From: an uncultured bacterium
GTDB taxonomy: Bacteria > Cyanobacteriota > Vampirovibrionia > Obscuribacterales > Obscuribacteraceae
DNA length: 39,843 bases
NCBI GenBank assembly: GCA_903835185.1
Contig: CAILLX010000137.1
Location: forward strand, 1 to 39,843
Direction of reading: 5' to 3'
Positions within the stretch are counted from its first letter, which is position 1. Every line of letters begins with the position of its first letter. Of the stretch, positions 14,625 through 22,602 are shown piece by piece. A model generated the notes under the pieces. It was given only the letters and a program-made list of their open reading frames with translations. It was not told where the DNA came from and did no database searches. Position numbers and translations under genes: made by a program.

Positions 14625-16634
14625 GTGACCGATCTCAGACCAGATCCTGAAGAGCTGCTCCGCCGTGTTCAGGAGGAGGAGTTAAATCTGACAAGGGGCA
14701 AGCTGAAGATCTTTCTTGGAGCTGCTGCCGGAGTAGGCAAGACTTATCAGATGCTCGAGTCGGCTCGCGGACTTGCGACTGAAGGTGCCGACATTGTAGC
14801 TGGTTGTGTAGTTACACACGCAAGGAAAGAGACTGAGATCTTGCTTGAAGGGTTGGAGATCTTGCCGCCCAAAGAGGTTGTTTACAAAGGCAGCAGTTTG
14901 AGTGAGTTCGATCTGGACGCTGCCCTGGCGCGCCATCCGGGCACAATTCTTGTCGATGAATTGGCTCATACTAATGTGCCAGGCTCAAGGCATGAGAAGC
15001 GCTGGCAGGATGTTGAAGAGCTGCTGGAGTCCGGTATTAATGTCTATACTACGCTCAACATCCAGCATCTTGAGAGCGCTAATGATATTGTCGAGCAGAT
15101 TACGACTGTGCGCGTACGCGAGACTGTGCCTGATTCTGTTTTTGAAAAAGCTTATGAGATTGAGCTTGTTGACCTGCCGCCTGATGAGCTGATTGAGCGT
15201 CTTAAAGAAGGCAAGGTCTATGTACCGGAGAAGAGCAAGGTTGCGCTCGAACGTTTCTTTCGCAAAGGCAATCTTATCGCTTTGCGTGAACTGGCACTAC
15301 GCGCTACTGCTCAGCGTGTAGATAAGCAGATGAGAGAGTACCGGAGCGATGAATATATTGCCAAAGTGTGGCCTGCAGTTGAACGTATTCTTGTTTGCAT
15401 CGGTCCCGGTCCTCTGGCTGTCCGCACTGTACGTGCAGCGCGCCGGGTGGCTTCCGGACTTAATGTTGAATGGCTTGCAGTTTATGTTGAGACCCCAAAA
15501 TTTACTCGCCTCAGTGAGCCGGCCCGACAGCGTTTGAGCAAGACGATGCGTCTTGCCGAGCAACTTGGTGCACAGACGGCAGTTCTCTCCGGCACCAATG
15601 TGGCTGAAGAGGTGGTAGCCTACGCGCGACGGAAGAACGTTTCTAAGATAGTCATAGGTAAGCCTGCTGCACCGCGATGGAAGGAGATACTGTTTGGCTC
15701 TGTAGCCGATGAGATTATTCGTGCCAGCAATGAGATTGAAGTCTCTGTAATTACTGGAGCTAGCAGTCCAGCTGAACCTGCTGAGCACGAAAAGGGTCCG
15801 GAGCCGGTCAATCTTGTCCCTTATCTGAAGGCTTTTGGCGGGGTTGCTCTAGCTACTCTGGTTGCTCGCCTTATGTTTTTGCAGCATATCTCACTGGTCA
15901 ATCTGGTGATGATTTATCAGCTTGCTGTGGTTATTATTGCAGTGCGTTTTGGGCGTGGACCAGGGATTATGGCTTCCATTTTGAGTGTGGTTGCTTGTGA
16001 TTTCTTCTTTGTGCCTCCGTACTTTTCATTTACTGTTGTAGACAGTCAGTATCTGTTTACACTGGGTGTAATGCTTGTTGTGGCGCTTACACTCAGCACG
16101 CTAACTTATACTGTCAAGCAACAGGCAGTCATGTCCAGATTACGCGAGGCCCGCACTGCCGCACTTTACTCAATGACACGCGAGCAGGCTACAGCTTTGA
16201 CACAGGCGTCCGTTCTGGGTATTTCAGTACGACACATAAGTGAGGTTTTTGCGTGCAAAGTGGCAGTGTTCCTTATAGATGAATATGGTGTGCTTGGTGA
16301 AACAACAGTTATGTCAGACTCTTTTGTTGTAGATGGCAACGAGTTTGGCGTGGCACAATGGGTCTTTGTCAACGGGCAACTTGCTGGGGCCGGGACATCC
16401 ACACTGCCAGGAGCTAAAGCAATATACCTTCCGCTCAAAGGTTCTGGTGGGTCGATAGGTGTGATTGGCATCCTGGCGTCAGAGCCTAAACGTTTGCTTC
16501 ATCCAGAAGAGATGCACCTGCTCGAAACCTTTGTCAATCAGACCGCTCTGGCAGTTGAGCGAGCTCTCTTATCAGAGCAGGCTCAAAAGACCACTTTACG
16601 GCTGCAACGAAAGGAACTGCCGCCTCAGGCATAA
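14625..16634 (+). CDS. kdpD: KdpD sensor protein without a histidine kinase domain
   Basis: A 669 aa protein with the sensory two thirds of KdpD only. Residues about 20-235 are the KdpD domain with Walker A GAAAGVGKT (32-40) and the DELAHTNVPGSRHEKRWQDVEELL block. Residues about 245-385 are a universal stress protein-like domain, then a four-helix DUF4118 region (about 395-500) with CDFFFVPPYFSFTV, and a GAF-like domain (about 515-650). It ends soon after ALAVERALLSEQ, exactly where HisKA should begin; there is no H-box or ATPase domain. The GTG start has GAGG eight bases upstream. The kinase half is in the gene at 6904-8553. Short KdpDs without kinase are known in cyanobacteria such as Anabaena, but those lack the membrane part. 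The SxS and FTAxY residues tied to c-di-AMP binding in S. aureus KdpD are not kept (GPG and WLAVY here). Confidence 0.93.
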   Translation: MTDLRPDPEELLRRVQEEELNLTRGKLKIFLGAAAGVGKTYQMLESARGLATEGADIVAGCVVTHARKETEILLEGLEILPPKEVVYKGSSLSEFDLDAALARHPGTILVDELAHTNVPGSRHEKRWQDVEELLESGINVYTTLNIQHLESANDIVEQITTVRVRETVPDSVFEKAYEIELVDLPPDELIERLKEGKVYVPEKSKVALERFFRKGNLIALRELALRATAQRVDKQMREYRSDEYIAKVWPAVERILVCIGPGPLAVRTVRAARRVASGLNVEWLAVYVETPKFTRLSEPARQRLSKTMRLAEQLGAQTAVLSGTNVAEEVVAYARRKNVSKIVIGKPAAPRWKEILFGSVADEIIRASNEIEVSVITGASSPAEPAEHEKGPEPVNLVPYLKAFGGVALATLVARLMFLQHISLVNLVMIYQLAVVIIAVRFGRGPGIMASILSVVACDFFFVPPYFSFTVVDSQYLFTLGVMLVVALTLSTLTYTVKQQAVMSRLREARTAALYSMTREQATALTQASVLGISVRHISEVFACKVAVFLIDEYGVLGETTVMSDSFVVDGNEFGVAQWVFVNGQLAGAGTSTLPGAKAIYLPLKGSGGSIGVIGILASEPKRLLHPEEMHLLETFVNQTALAVERALLSEQAQKTTLRLQRKELPPQA

Positions 16635-16907
16635 GTTGCAGCCCGCTGGTGATTCCTTTGCATTACCAGTGTCAGGGAGTGCGGATGCCAGGCTGGAGCT
16701 GATTCCTTCTGTTCTAGAGGTCTTAAAAGGCAGTCGGGAGTCTAGGGTTTTCCCGCCCGGAGGTTTCCACCGGTGGGTCAACCACAATCTTAAAAGTCCC
16801 GGCAAAACTTAAACCAGGACATCTTCTTTTTGGGAAGTAATACTGTTTCCAGCTTGCAGCTACAATGCAATGCATTTGCCCACAAGGACTTTGGTCAAGA
16901 TGGACTG
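16635..16907. other. Gene-free stretch between kdpD and mgtE leader
   Basis: No supported gene. It contains short palindromes such as CCACCGGTGG near 16766 and a GGGTTTTCCC segment near 16745. Neither is followed by a T-run. The stretch lies directly before a hairpin-rich leader. Confidence 0.4.
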
Positions 16908-16986
16908 TTAAGCATGTGGTTGCTTAAACTATGCTCATGTTGCCCTGTGGCAAGGAAGGCTTCGGGGCTTTGCGTCCTGCAACCCC
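16908..16986 (+). promoter_or_regulatory. Candidate structured leader of mgtE
   Basis: Three hairpins follow one another: TTAAGCA/TGCTTAA (16908-16927), TTGCC/GGCAA (16940-16953), and GGGG-ct-TTGC/GCAA-CCCC (16964-16986). They lie 110-190 bases before the Mg2+ transporter start, where a Mg2+-sensing leader would be expected. I could not match the M-box (ykoK) consensus. Function is therefore open. Confidence 0.4.
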
Positions 16987-17093
16987 TGTCTTGTTGCGAC
17001 GGTGTCAAGATGTCGGTCTGAACTGCTTCCCAGAATGCCTATTCAGAAGATAATAGAGTGAGCCTTTACCCGGGATTGCAGGGCGGGAAACCG

Positions 17094-18416
17094 ATGTCGC
17101 AAATATCTAGCACAATTATGTCTCGCAGCCAGCTGCATGAGCTCTGGGAAGAGCTTTCAGAAGCTGACCGGGTCAAGCACTTCAAAGAGTTAAGTTATTC
17201 AGAGGCTCAGGATTTCTTCTTGAAGCTTGATGCTGAGGACAAAGCAGCTATTTTGCTTGAACTGGACCAGGCAGAGCAAAGGCTTTGGCTGCGGTCTCTT
17301 GATCCAGACGATGCAGCTGACGTTATTCAGGAGACGCCGGAGGAGAAGCGCTCTGAGCTGCTTGAGATGATCGACCTTCTCACTCGCAATCAGATTAACG
17401 CCTTGCTTGCTTATGCTGAAGATGTGGCTGGTGGTCTGATGAGCCCCCGCTATGTGCGAGTGCGTCCGGAAATGATTAGCGGTGAAGCGATTCGCTATGT
17501 TCGTAAGCAGGCGTTAGAAAAAGTAGAGACAATTTACTATATCTATGTGCTCGGACACGAGCAGGAGCTTCTTGGTGTTGTCTCTCTGCGCGAGCTCTTT
17601 ACTGCTCGTCCTGATGAGACTGTCCAAAATTTGATGCACACTGATCTCATTACAGTTGCCGAGCAAACTGACCAGGAAGATATTTTCCGCCTGTTTGAAG
17701 AGCACAATTTTCTGGCTATTCCTGTTATTGACGATCAAAAACGCATGAAGGGAATAGTCACAATCGACGACATTGTCGATGTTGTTGAAGAGGAAGCTAC
17801 TGAGGACATCCAGAAGATAGGCGGTGTCGAGGCTCTGGACGCTCCTTACTTGCGGATCTCAATGGGCGAAATGATAAGGAAGCGGGCGGGCTGGCTGACA
17901 ATCCTTTTTATTGGTGAACTGCTCACTGCCAGTGCTATGGGCTATTTCGAAAAACAGATTGCCCGGGCAGTCGTATTGGCTCTCTTTGTGCCGCTTATTA
18001 TAAGCAGCGGCGGCAACGCTGGCTCTCAGGCTTCAACTCTGGTTATTCGTGCTATGGCGCTGGGACAGATTAATCTACGTGACTGGTGGCGTGTGGTGCG
18101 GCGAGAGATTGTCGGCGGATTGGCGCTTGGTCTTATTCTCGGATTCATCGGTCTGTTGCGTGTGATCAGCTGGCAATTTCTCTTCCACTCGTATGGTGAG
18201 TTCTACCTTCTAATAGCTCTTACTGTCTTTGTTAGTCTGGTGGGAGTTGTGATGTGGGGGAGCATAAGCGGATCTGTCCTGCCGCTTATCTTGCGCAGGG
18301 TAGGCTTTGACCCGGCGTCCGCATCAACACCTTTTGTTGCCACTCTAGTGGATGTGACCGGGCTGGTCATCTACTTCTCTGTTGCCTCAGTACTGTTGCG
18401 CGGCACTTTGCTCTAG
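17094..18416 (+). CDS. mgtE: Magnesium transporter MgtE
   Basis: A 440 aa Mg2+ channel/transporter of the inner membrane. The N-terminal superhelical domain covers about residues 10-125 (LDPDDAADVIQETPEEKRSELLEMI), followed by two CBS domains (about 125-250, including MHTDLITVAEQ and FLAIPVIDDQKRMKGIVTIDDI). The acidic linker VVEEEATEDIQKIGG leads to five transmembrane helices with the conserved pore segment ISSGGNAGSQASTLVIRAMALG. Length is normal (about 450 aa). The ATG at 17094 has GGGCGGG upstream; an in-frame GTG at 17058 would add 12 residues. Mg2+ binding between the N and CBS domains closes the pore in characterised MgtE. The stop codon shares the bases CTAG with the stop of the convergent antiporter gene. 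Confidence 0.95.
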   Translation: MSQISSTIMSRSQLHELWEELSEADRVKHFKELSYSEAQDFFLKLDAEDKAAILLELDQAEQRLWLRSLDPDDAADVIQETPEEKRSELLEMIDLLTRNQINALLAYAEDVAGGLMSPRYVRVRPEMISGEAIRYVRKQALEKVETIYYIYVLGHEQELLGVVSLRELFTARPDETVQNLMHTDLITVAEQTDQEDIFRLFEEHNFLAIPVIDDQKRMKGIVTIDDIVDVVEEEATEDIQKIGGVEALDAPYLRISMGEMIRKRAGWLTILFIGELLTASAMGYFEKQIARAVVLALFVPLIISSGGNAGSQASTLVIRAMALGQINLRDWWRVVRREIVGGLALGLILGFIGLLRVISWQFLFHSYGEFYLLIALTVFVSLVGVVMWGSISGSVLPLILRRVGFDPASASTPFVATLVDVTGLVIYFSVASVLLRGTLL

Positions 18417-20056
18417 ATAGCCTTATCCTCTTTTGCCGGCTTGGCAGCACAATCGGTGGGGCTTGTGGCGGCAGAGGAAGCATAAGAGTCAGTAAAGTCC
18501 GATTCTTCATCAGCAGTTAGAGCTTCCAGTTCAGCATCAGTATCGGTGTTTAAATCTTGTGCTGACTCACTTCCGATGAGCCCGTCTTCGGAGAGCATTG
18601 CCAGCTGATCTTTTCTTGCTCTCAATAAGGAGACTTTAGCCTGGCGATCTGCAAGCTCTTCCCTGCCGGTATCAGACAGATTGAGAGCAGCAGAGTTTCT
18701 TCTTAACGCTGATATGCGTTGCTCAAGCTCGGACTTCCAGGTGTTGTAGGTGTGACTGGAGACTTTTGCCTGCTCTGCCAGACTGGACAGGATCTGCAAT
18801 TCGGACTGGTATGTCATGAGTAGCACTTTGTCGTCCTGATGGCGTTGAATTCTTTCCTTGTTCGGGGTTAAACCTAACAGCTTCACCAGAGTTCCCATTG
18901 TCAGCCCCGGTATCAGCAGTGTGAAAAGGACTACACCAAACGCCATGTTAATCAACATATCTCGATCAGGGAAGGTCAACGGCAAACTTAGTGCTAGAGC
19001 CATGACAAGCGCCCCGCGCAAGCCGCCCCAAAAAAGTAGATGCCGCCATTTGTGCGGTATAGGCGCTCCCTTTGTTGAGACAAGCGGGCACAGTCCGTAT
19101 ACCTGAAGCAGTCTCGCTGCACCTACTGCCAGGATTGCTAATGCGATGGTGCGGTCATACCTGATCAATAGTGGCAATTTGACCTGCAACCCAATTAAAA
19201 GGAAAAGAAGCGAGTTGACTAGGAATGCCGCATATTCCCAGAAGGAGTTGACTGCCAGTCGTGTTGCGGCTGACATGCCAGTGCGACTTCCGTAATTACC
19301 AACTACAATCCCGGCAGCGACAACAGCGATAACAGGCGAGACATGTATGTGTTCAGCTAACAGGTAACTGCCGTATGCTGCCACTGTCGTAAGAGTGATT
19401 TCGAGCAGGTGATCGTTAAAAACGCTGGTAATTTTGGATGAAAGGTAACCAACAACTGTGCCGACCAGTGCACCACCTAAAGAGATGACTATAAAGCTGC
19501 CAGCTGTGCTGAAGGCAGGTGGATGACTTCCTGTGATGGCGAGAGCCAGGACAATTTGAAAAAGCACTACTGCGGTGCCGTCATTAAACAGGCTTTCACC
19601 TTCGATGATTGTTGCCAATCGTTTGTCCAGTCCTAGCTTGCGGAAGAGGGCAAGGACAGAGACTGGATCTGTGGCTGATACCATGGCTCCAAACAATAAG
19701 GCGGTTTGCATGTTGATAGCTCCGCCGGCGTAAAGTATAGCGGCGACAGTGAACATGCAAACAAGCACACCGGCAGTAGCAAATATACTGATAGCAAGCC
19801 AGTCTCGCCGCAGCGCCCTGATGTCAAGATTCCACGATGCTTCGAACAGGAGTGCTGGAAGAAAAACGAGAAGCACTAAATCTGGTGTCATGATGATTGG
19901 CGGTAAGGTATTGGCCAGTCCAATACAGAGCCCTACAATTACCAACGCTACTGCATAGGGGATACGAATCCACTTGACGCACATGGCTGTGGCCGAAGCT
20001 GCCAGAAGCAGGAAGAGAAGATTACTAACATGTGAATGAGTTTCGAGAGAATTCAT
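18413..20056 (-). CDS. Na+/H+ antiporter, CPA1 family (NhaP/NHE-like)
   Basis: A 547 aa membrane antiporter that likely exchanges Na+ (or K+) for H+. About 11-12 hydrophobic segments fill residues 10-400. CPA1 landmarks are ATDPVSVLALFRKLG with Asp130, and the ion-binding pair Asn158-Asp159 in GESLFNDGTAVVLF. A late GGLRGALVMALALSLP segment holds the conserved Arg. Residues about 410-547 form a charged, probably coiled-coil cytoplasmic tail rich in Glu and Asp near its end. The ATG at 20056 has AGGAT upstream. The open frame continues 40 codons further, but that part runs into a repeat element and is unlikely to be coding. Ion specificity cannot be read from sequence. Confidence 0.92.
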   Translation of the reverse strand: MNSLETHSHVSNLLFLLLAASATAMCVKWIRIPYAVALVIVGLCIGLANTLPPIIMTPDLVLLVFLPALLFEASWNLDIRALRRDWLAISIFATAGVLVCMFTVAAILYAGGAINMQTALLFGAMVSATDPVSVLALFRKLGLDKRLATIIEGESLFNDGTAVVLFQIVLALAITGSHPPAFSTAGSFIVISLGGALVGTVVGYLSSKITSVFNDHLLEITLTTVAAYGSYLLAEHIHVSPVIAVVAAGIVVGNYGSRTGMSAATRLAVNSFWEYAAFLVNSLLFLLIGLQVKLPLLIRYDRTIALAILAVGAARLLQVYGLCPLVSTKGAPIPHKWRHLLFWGGLRGALVMALALSLPLTFPDRDMLINMAFGVVLFTLLIPGLTMGTLVKLLGLTPNKERIQRHQDDKVLLMTYQSELQILSSLAEQAKVSSHTYNTWKSELEQRISALRRNSAALNLSDTGREELADRQAKVSLLRARKDQLAMLSEDGLIGSESAQDLNTDTDAELEALTADEESDFTDSYASSAATSPTDCAAKPAKEDKAI

Positions 20057-20090
20057 TATGGCTATCCTGGAGACGGACTCTGTCCAGCGT

Positions 20091-20224
20091 ACTAGTTGTG
20101 AGATTCCAAAACAGTGCAACAGCGGCGAGCCAATGCTTCGGAGGGGCGCGTTGCACGCGCCCGCGGGCGGATGCAACCTGCCCCTACGGTAATTGTTGTA
20201 GAACTTTGGAATCTCACATCTAGT
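20091..20224. mobile_element. MITE-like non-coding element with terminal inverted repeats
   Basis: ACTAGTTGTGAGATTCCAAA (20091-20110) and the inverse at 20205-20224 match at 19 of 20 positions, with the core TGTGAGATTCCAAA perfect. CTAGTTGT appears in the same orientation at both ends (20092-20099 and 20220-20227), as a target-site duplication would. The interior has no gene and holds a GTAGGGGCG-family double hairpin. It lies 35 bases upstream of the antiporter ATG. No transposase is present, so it would be moved in trans or be a relic. Confidence 0.6.
20143..20187. repeat. REP-like double hairpin nested inside the MITE-like element
   Basis: GGGCGCG/CGCGCCC (20144-20162) is followed by GGGCGG/CCTGCCC (20165-20183) and CTAC. 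It matches the design of the copies at 6810 and 11741, with diverged second-hairpin arms. Confidence 0.75.
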
Positions 20225-20253
20225 TGTAGCTCAAACCGCAGTTAGTCCAAATA

Positions 20254-20282
20254 TTGACTTTTGAAACAGCTTCACCTTTAAT
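20254..20282 (+). promoter_or_regulatory. Promoter candidate for pckG
   Basis: TTGACT (20254-20259) and TTTAAT (20277-20282) are separated by exactly 17 bases, a good sigma-70-type match. It would give a leader of about 265 bases before the pckG ATG. Confidence 0.5.
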
Positions 20283-20362
20283 GATCCCTATTATAGTGTT
20301 GTTCTGGTCCCTTTGACCCAGCCTCAAACATACTTGCCAGGACAAATATTACCAAGTGTTTC

Positions 20363-20437
20363 TGACAGCGTTTTTGTCAACTGCAGGCATGTCAAACAGC
20401 TCTTGTCTGCTTGCAGACAACTGGACAAGCTGTGACA
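20363..20437. promoter_or_regulatory. Cluster of TGACA/TGTCA half-sites and a palindrome in the pckG leader
   Basis: TGACA at 20363 and TGTCA at 20375 and 20390 are followed by a perfect palindrome TTGTCTGC-tt-GCAGACAA (20403-20420) and TGACA at 20433. Several copies of the same half-site in 75 bases suggest binding by a dimeric regulator, or RNA hairpins. No regulator can be named. Confidence 0.35.
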
Positions 20438-20554
20438 ATACTCCAGGTCATACAGCTGCATGCTCCCACGTCCTCTGGATTAAGTGTTAATGGTAGACAG
20501 TAGAAGGTGTTCATGCCTTACAATCGCAGCTGTCAACTCCGCCAAAAGAGGTAA

Positions 20555-22405
20555 ATGTTTGTGAGCCGAGCCACTACGACAACAACTGTGCAGACAGTAG
20601 AGGGTAGTTACCAGGTGAATAACTCTAAACTCATCAATTGGGTAGCTGAGATAGTTGCTTTGTGCAAGCCTGATCGCGTTTGTTGGTGCGACGGCTCTGA
20701 AGAAGAGTTCGATCGGCTAAGCGCAGAGATGGTCGAAAGTGGAACTTTTATCCGGCTTAATGACAAGAAACGCCCACGTAGCTTTCTGGCTCGATCAGCT
20801 CAATCTGATGTAGCCAGGGTGGAGGAGAGGACTTTCATATGCAGCGCTTGCAAGGAAGATGCTGGTCCCAATAATAATTGGATGGACCCTATTGAAGCTA
20901 AAAATACTTTGCGCGGTCTGTTTGATGGTGCCATGCGTGGACGCACTCTTTATGTAATCCCCTTTAGCATGGGACCGCTAGGTTCCAAGATTGCCAGCAT
21001 CGGTGTAGAAATCACAGATTCTCCCTATGTTGTAGTCAATATGAAGCTCATGACACGTATGGGCAAGGCTGTTTTAGATGTGCTGGGAGAAGATGGTGAT
21101 TTTGTCCCTTGCCTGCACTCAGTTGGTCATCCATTAACGAACGGTAAGAAGGACGTTTCCTGGCCATGCAATGAAGACGTGAAGTATATCTGTCATTTCC
21201 CGGCTACAAGAGAGATCTGGTCGTATGGGTCCGGATATGGTGGCAATGCGTTGCTTGGCAAAAAGTGTTTTGCTTTGAGGATTGCTTCTCATATGGCCAG
21301 GGAGGGAGGCTGGCTGGCTGAGCATATGCTTATACTCGGCATTGAGTCGCCTGCAGGCGAGAAGTCTTACATTGCTGCAGCATTCCCTTCAGCTTGCGGC
21401 AAGACCAATCTAGCCATGCTCATCCCGCCGGCCGGACTGGACGGGTGGAAAGTCAGCACCATAGGTGATGACATAGCCTGGATTAAGCCTGGTGCTGATG
21501 GCAGACTGTATGCAATTAACCCTGAAGCTGGTTATTTTGGTGTGGCTCCAGGTACTTCGCCGAGCACTAATCCAAATGCTATAGCTACTCTGGCTGGCAA
21601 CTGCATTTTCACTAATGTGGCGCTCACGCCCGATGGTGACGTATGGTGGGAAGGTTTGACACAGGCTCCGCCTCCAGAGCTTATCGATTGGCAAGGCAAA
21701 CAATGGACTCCTGATTGCGGCAGAAAAGCTGCCCACCCTAATGCCCGCTTTACTGTGGCGGCTGTACAGTGTCCATCATTAGATCCGGAGTGGGACAATC
21801 CAGCGGGTGTTCCTATCTCGGCTTTCGTATTTGGCGGGCGAAGGGCCAGCACTATTCCGCTTGCGTTTGAATCACATGACTGGGAATCCGGTGTCTATAT
21901 GGCTGCCACTATGGGTTCGGAAACTACAGCTGCAGCTGCCGGCAAAACAGGTGAAGTGCGTCGCGATCCTATGGCCATGCTGCCGTTTTGCGGCTACCAT
22001 ATGGGAGACTATTTTGCCCACTGGCTTAAGATGGGACAGGGGGCTAAGCACTGCCCACTCATCTTTTGCGTCAACTGGTTTCGCGTTGATGAGCAAGGGC
22101 ATTTCTTGTGGCCAGGCTATGGCGAAAATATGCGTGTTCTTAAATGGATATTTGAACGTGTCCATGGACAGGCAGGTGCAAGTGAGAGCGCTTTAGGTTG
22201 GAGCCCACGTTTTGAGGATATAGACTGGTCGGGTGTTGATCCAGCCGTTACTCCCAAACAGTTTGAAGTACTGATGCGGGTTGACACTCAATCATGGTGC
22301 CGGGAGCTCCAGTTGCATGATGAGCTTTTCGCTAAATTAAGCTCACGACTACCCAAGGAGATGATTCTCAAACGGCAACGGCTGCAGAGCAGCTTTGGCG
22401 GTTAG
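20555..22405 (+). CDS. pckG: Phosphoenolpyruvate carboxykinase (GTP)
   Basis: A 616 aa cytoplasmic enzyme converting oxaloacetate and GTP to phosphoenolpyruvate, the entry to gluconeogenesis (EC 4.1.1.32). The GTP type is recognised by CWCDGSEEE near the start, the [27 protein letters not shown] block, the P-loop with reactive Cys281 in [18 protein letters not shown], and [33 protein letters not shown]. The final FCVNWF...[12 protein letters not shown] region is also typical. Length matches the family (about 600-620 aa), so the enzyme looks intact. The ATG has AGAGGT four bases upstream. It stands alone, with a candidate promoter and half-site cluster in a long leader. Confidence 0.97.
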   Translation: MFVSRATTTTTVQTVEGSYQVNNSKLINWVAEIVALCKPDRVCWCDGSEEEFDRLSAEMVESGTFIRLNDKKRPRSFLARSAQSDVARVEERTFICSACKEDAGPNNNWMDPIEAKNTLRGLFDGAMRGRTLYVIPFSMGPLGSKIASIGVEITDSPYVVVNMKLMTRMGKAVLDVLGEDGDFVPCLHSVGHPLTNGKKDVSWPCNEDVKYICHFPATREIWSYGSGYGGNALLGKKCFALRIASHMAREGGWLAEHMLILGIESPAGEKSYIAAAFPSACGKTNLAMLIPPAGLDGWKVSTIGDDIAWIKPGADGRLYAINPEAGYFGVAPGTSPSTNPNAIATLAGNCIFTNVALTPDGDVWWEGLTQAPPPELIDWQGKQWTPDCGRKAAHPNARFTVAAVQCPSLDPEWDNPAGVPISAFVFGGRRASTIPLAFESHDWESGVYMAATMGSETTAAAAGKTGEVRRDPMAMLPFCGYHMGDYFAHWLKMGQGAKHCPLIFCVNWFRVDEQGHFLWPGYGENMRVLKWIFERVHGQAGASESALGWSPRFEDIDWSGVDPAVTPKQFEVLMRVDTQSWCRELQLHDELFAKLSSRLPKEMILKRQRLQSSFGG

Positions 22406-22417
22406 CAGGCAGTGACT

Positions 22418-22440
22418 AACCAGCGACAGATCTGCTGGTT
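22418..22440 (+). terminator. Hairpin after pckG, weak terminator candidate
   Basis: AACCAGC (22418-22424) and GCTGGTT (22434-22440) form a 7-base stem 12 bases after the pckG stop. No T-run follows, so intrinsic termination is doubtful. It may protect the mRNA end. Confidence 0.35.
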
Positions 22441-22478
22441 GGCAGAACAGCTGTTTCACGTGGATTGCATCCAATAAA

Positions 22479-22491
22479 GCCGCCCCTACGG
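22479..22491. repeat. Fragment of a GTAGGGGCG-family repeat
   Basis: GCCGCCCCTACGG is the right-hand end of the family found at 6810, 11741 and 20143. The left arm is absent or decayed; a small GGATTGCATCC palindrome lies just before it (22462-22472). Confidence 0.5.
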
Positions 22492-22602
22492 TTGTTCCCT
22501 ACGGTGTCTGTAAACAGTATTGGGTGTCCTGTTGGCAGCTGTGATGCAGGATGCTCGCGATGCCAAGTCAACTGTGCAGAATTGGATCTAAATCAAGTTT
22601 GA

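Noticed and set aside
16635-17093. M-box riboswitch before mgtE
   Set aside because: The expected M-box core sequences could not be found by eye; only generic hairpins are present, so it is reported as an unclassified leader.
20057-20176. 40-residue N-terminal extension of the antiporter
   Set aside because: It reads through the MITE-like element and its hairpins, while the ATG at 20056 has a ribosome site and the usual CPA1 N-terminus.
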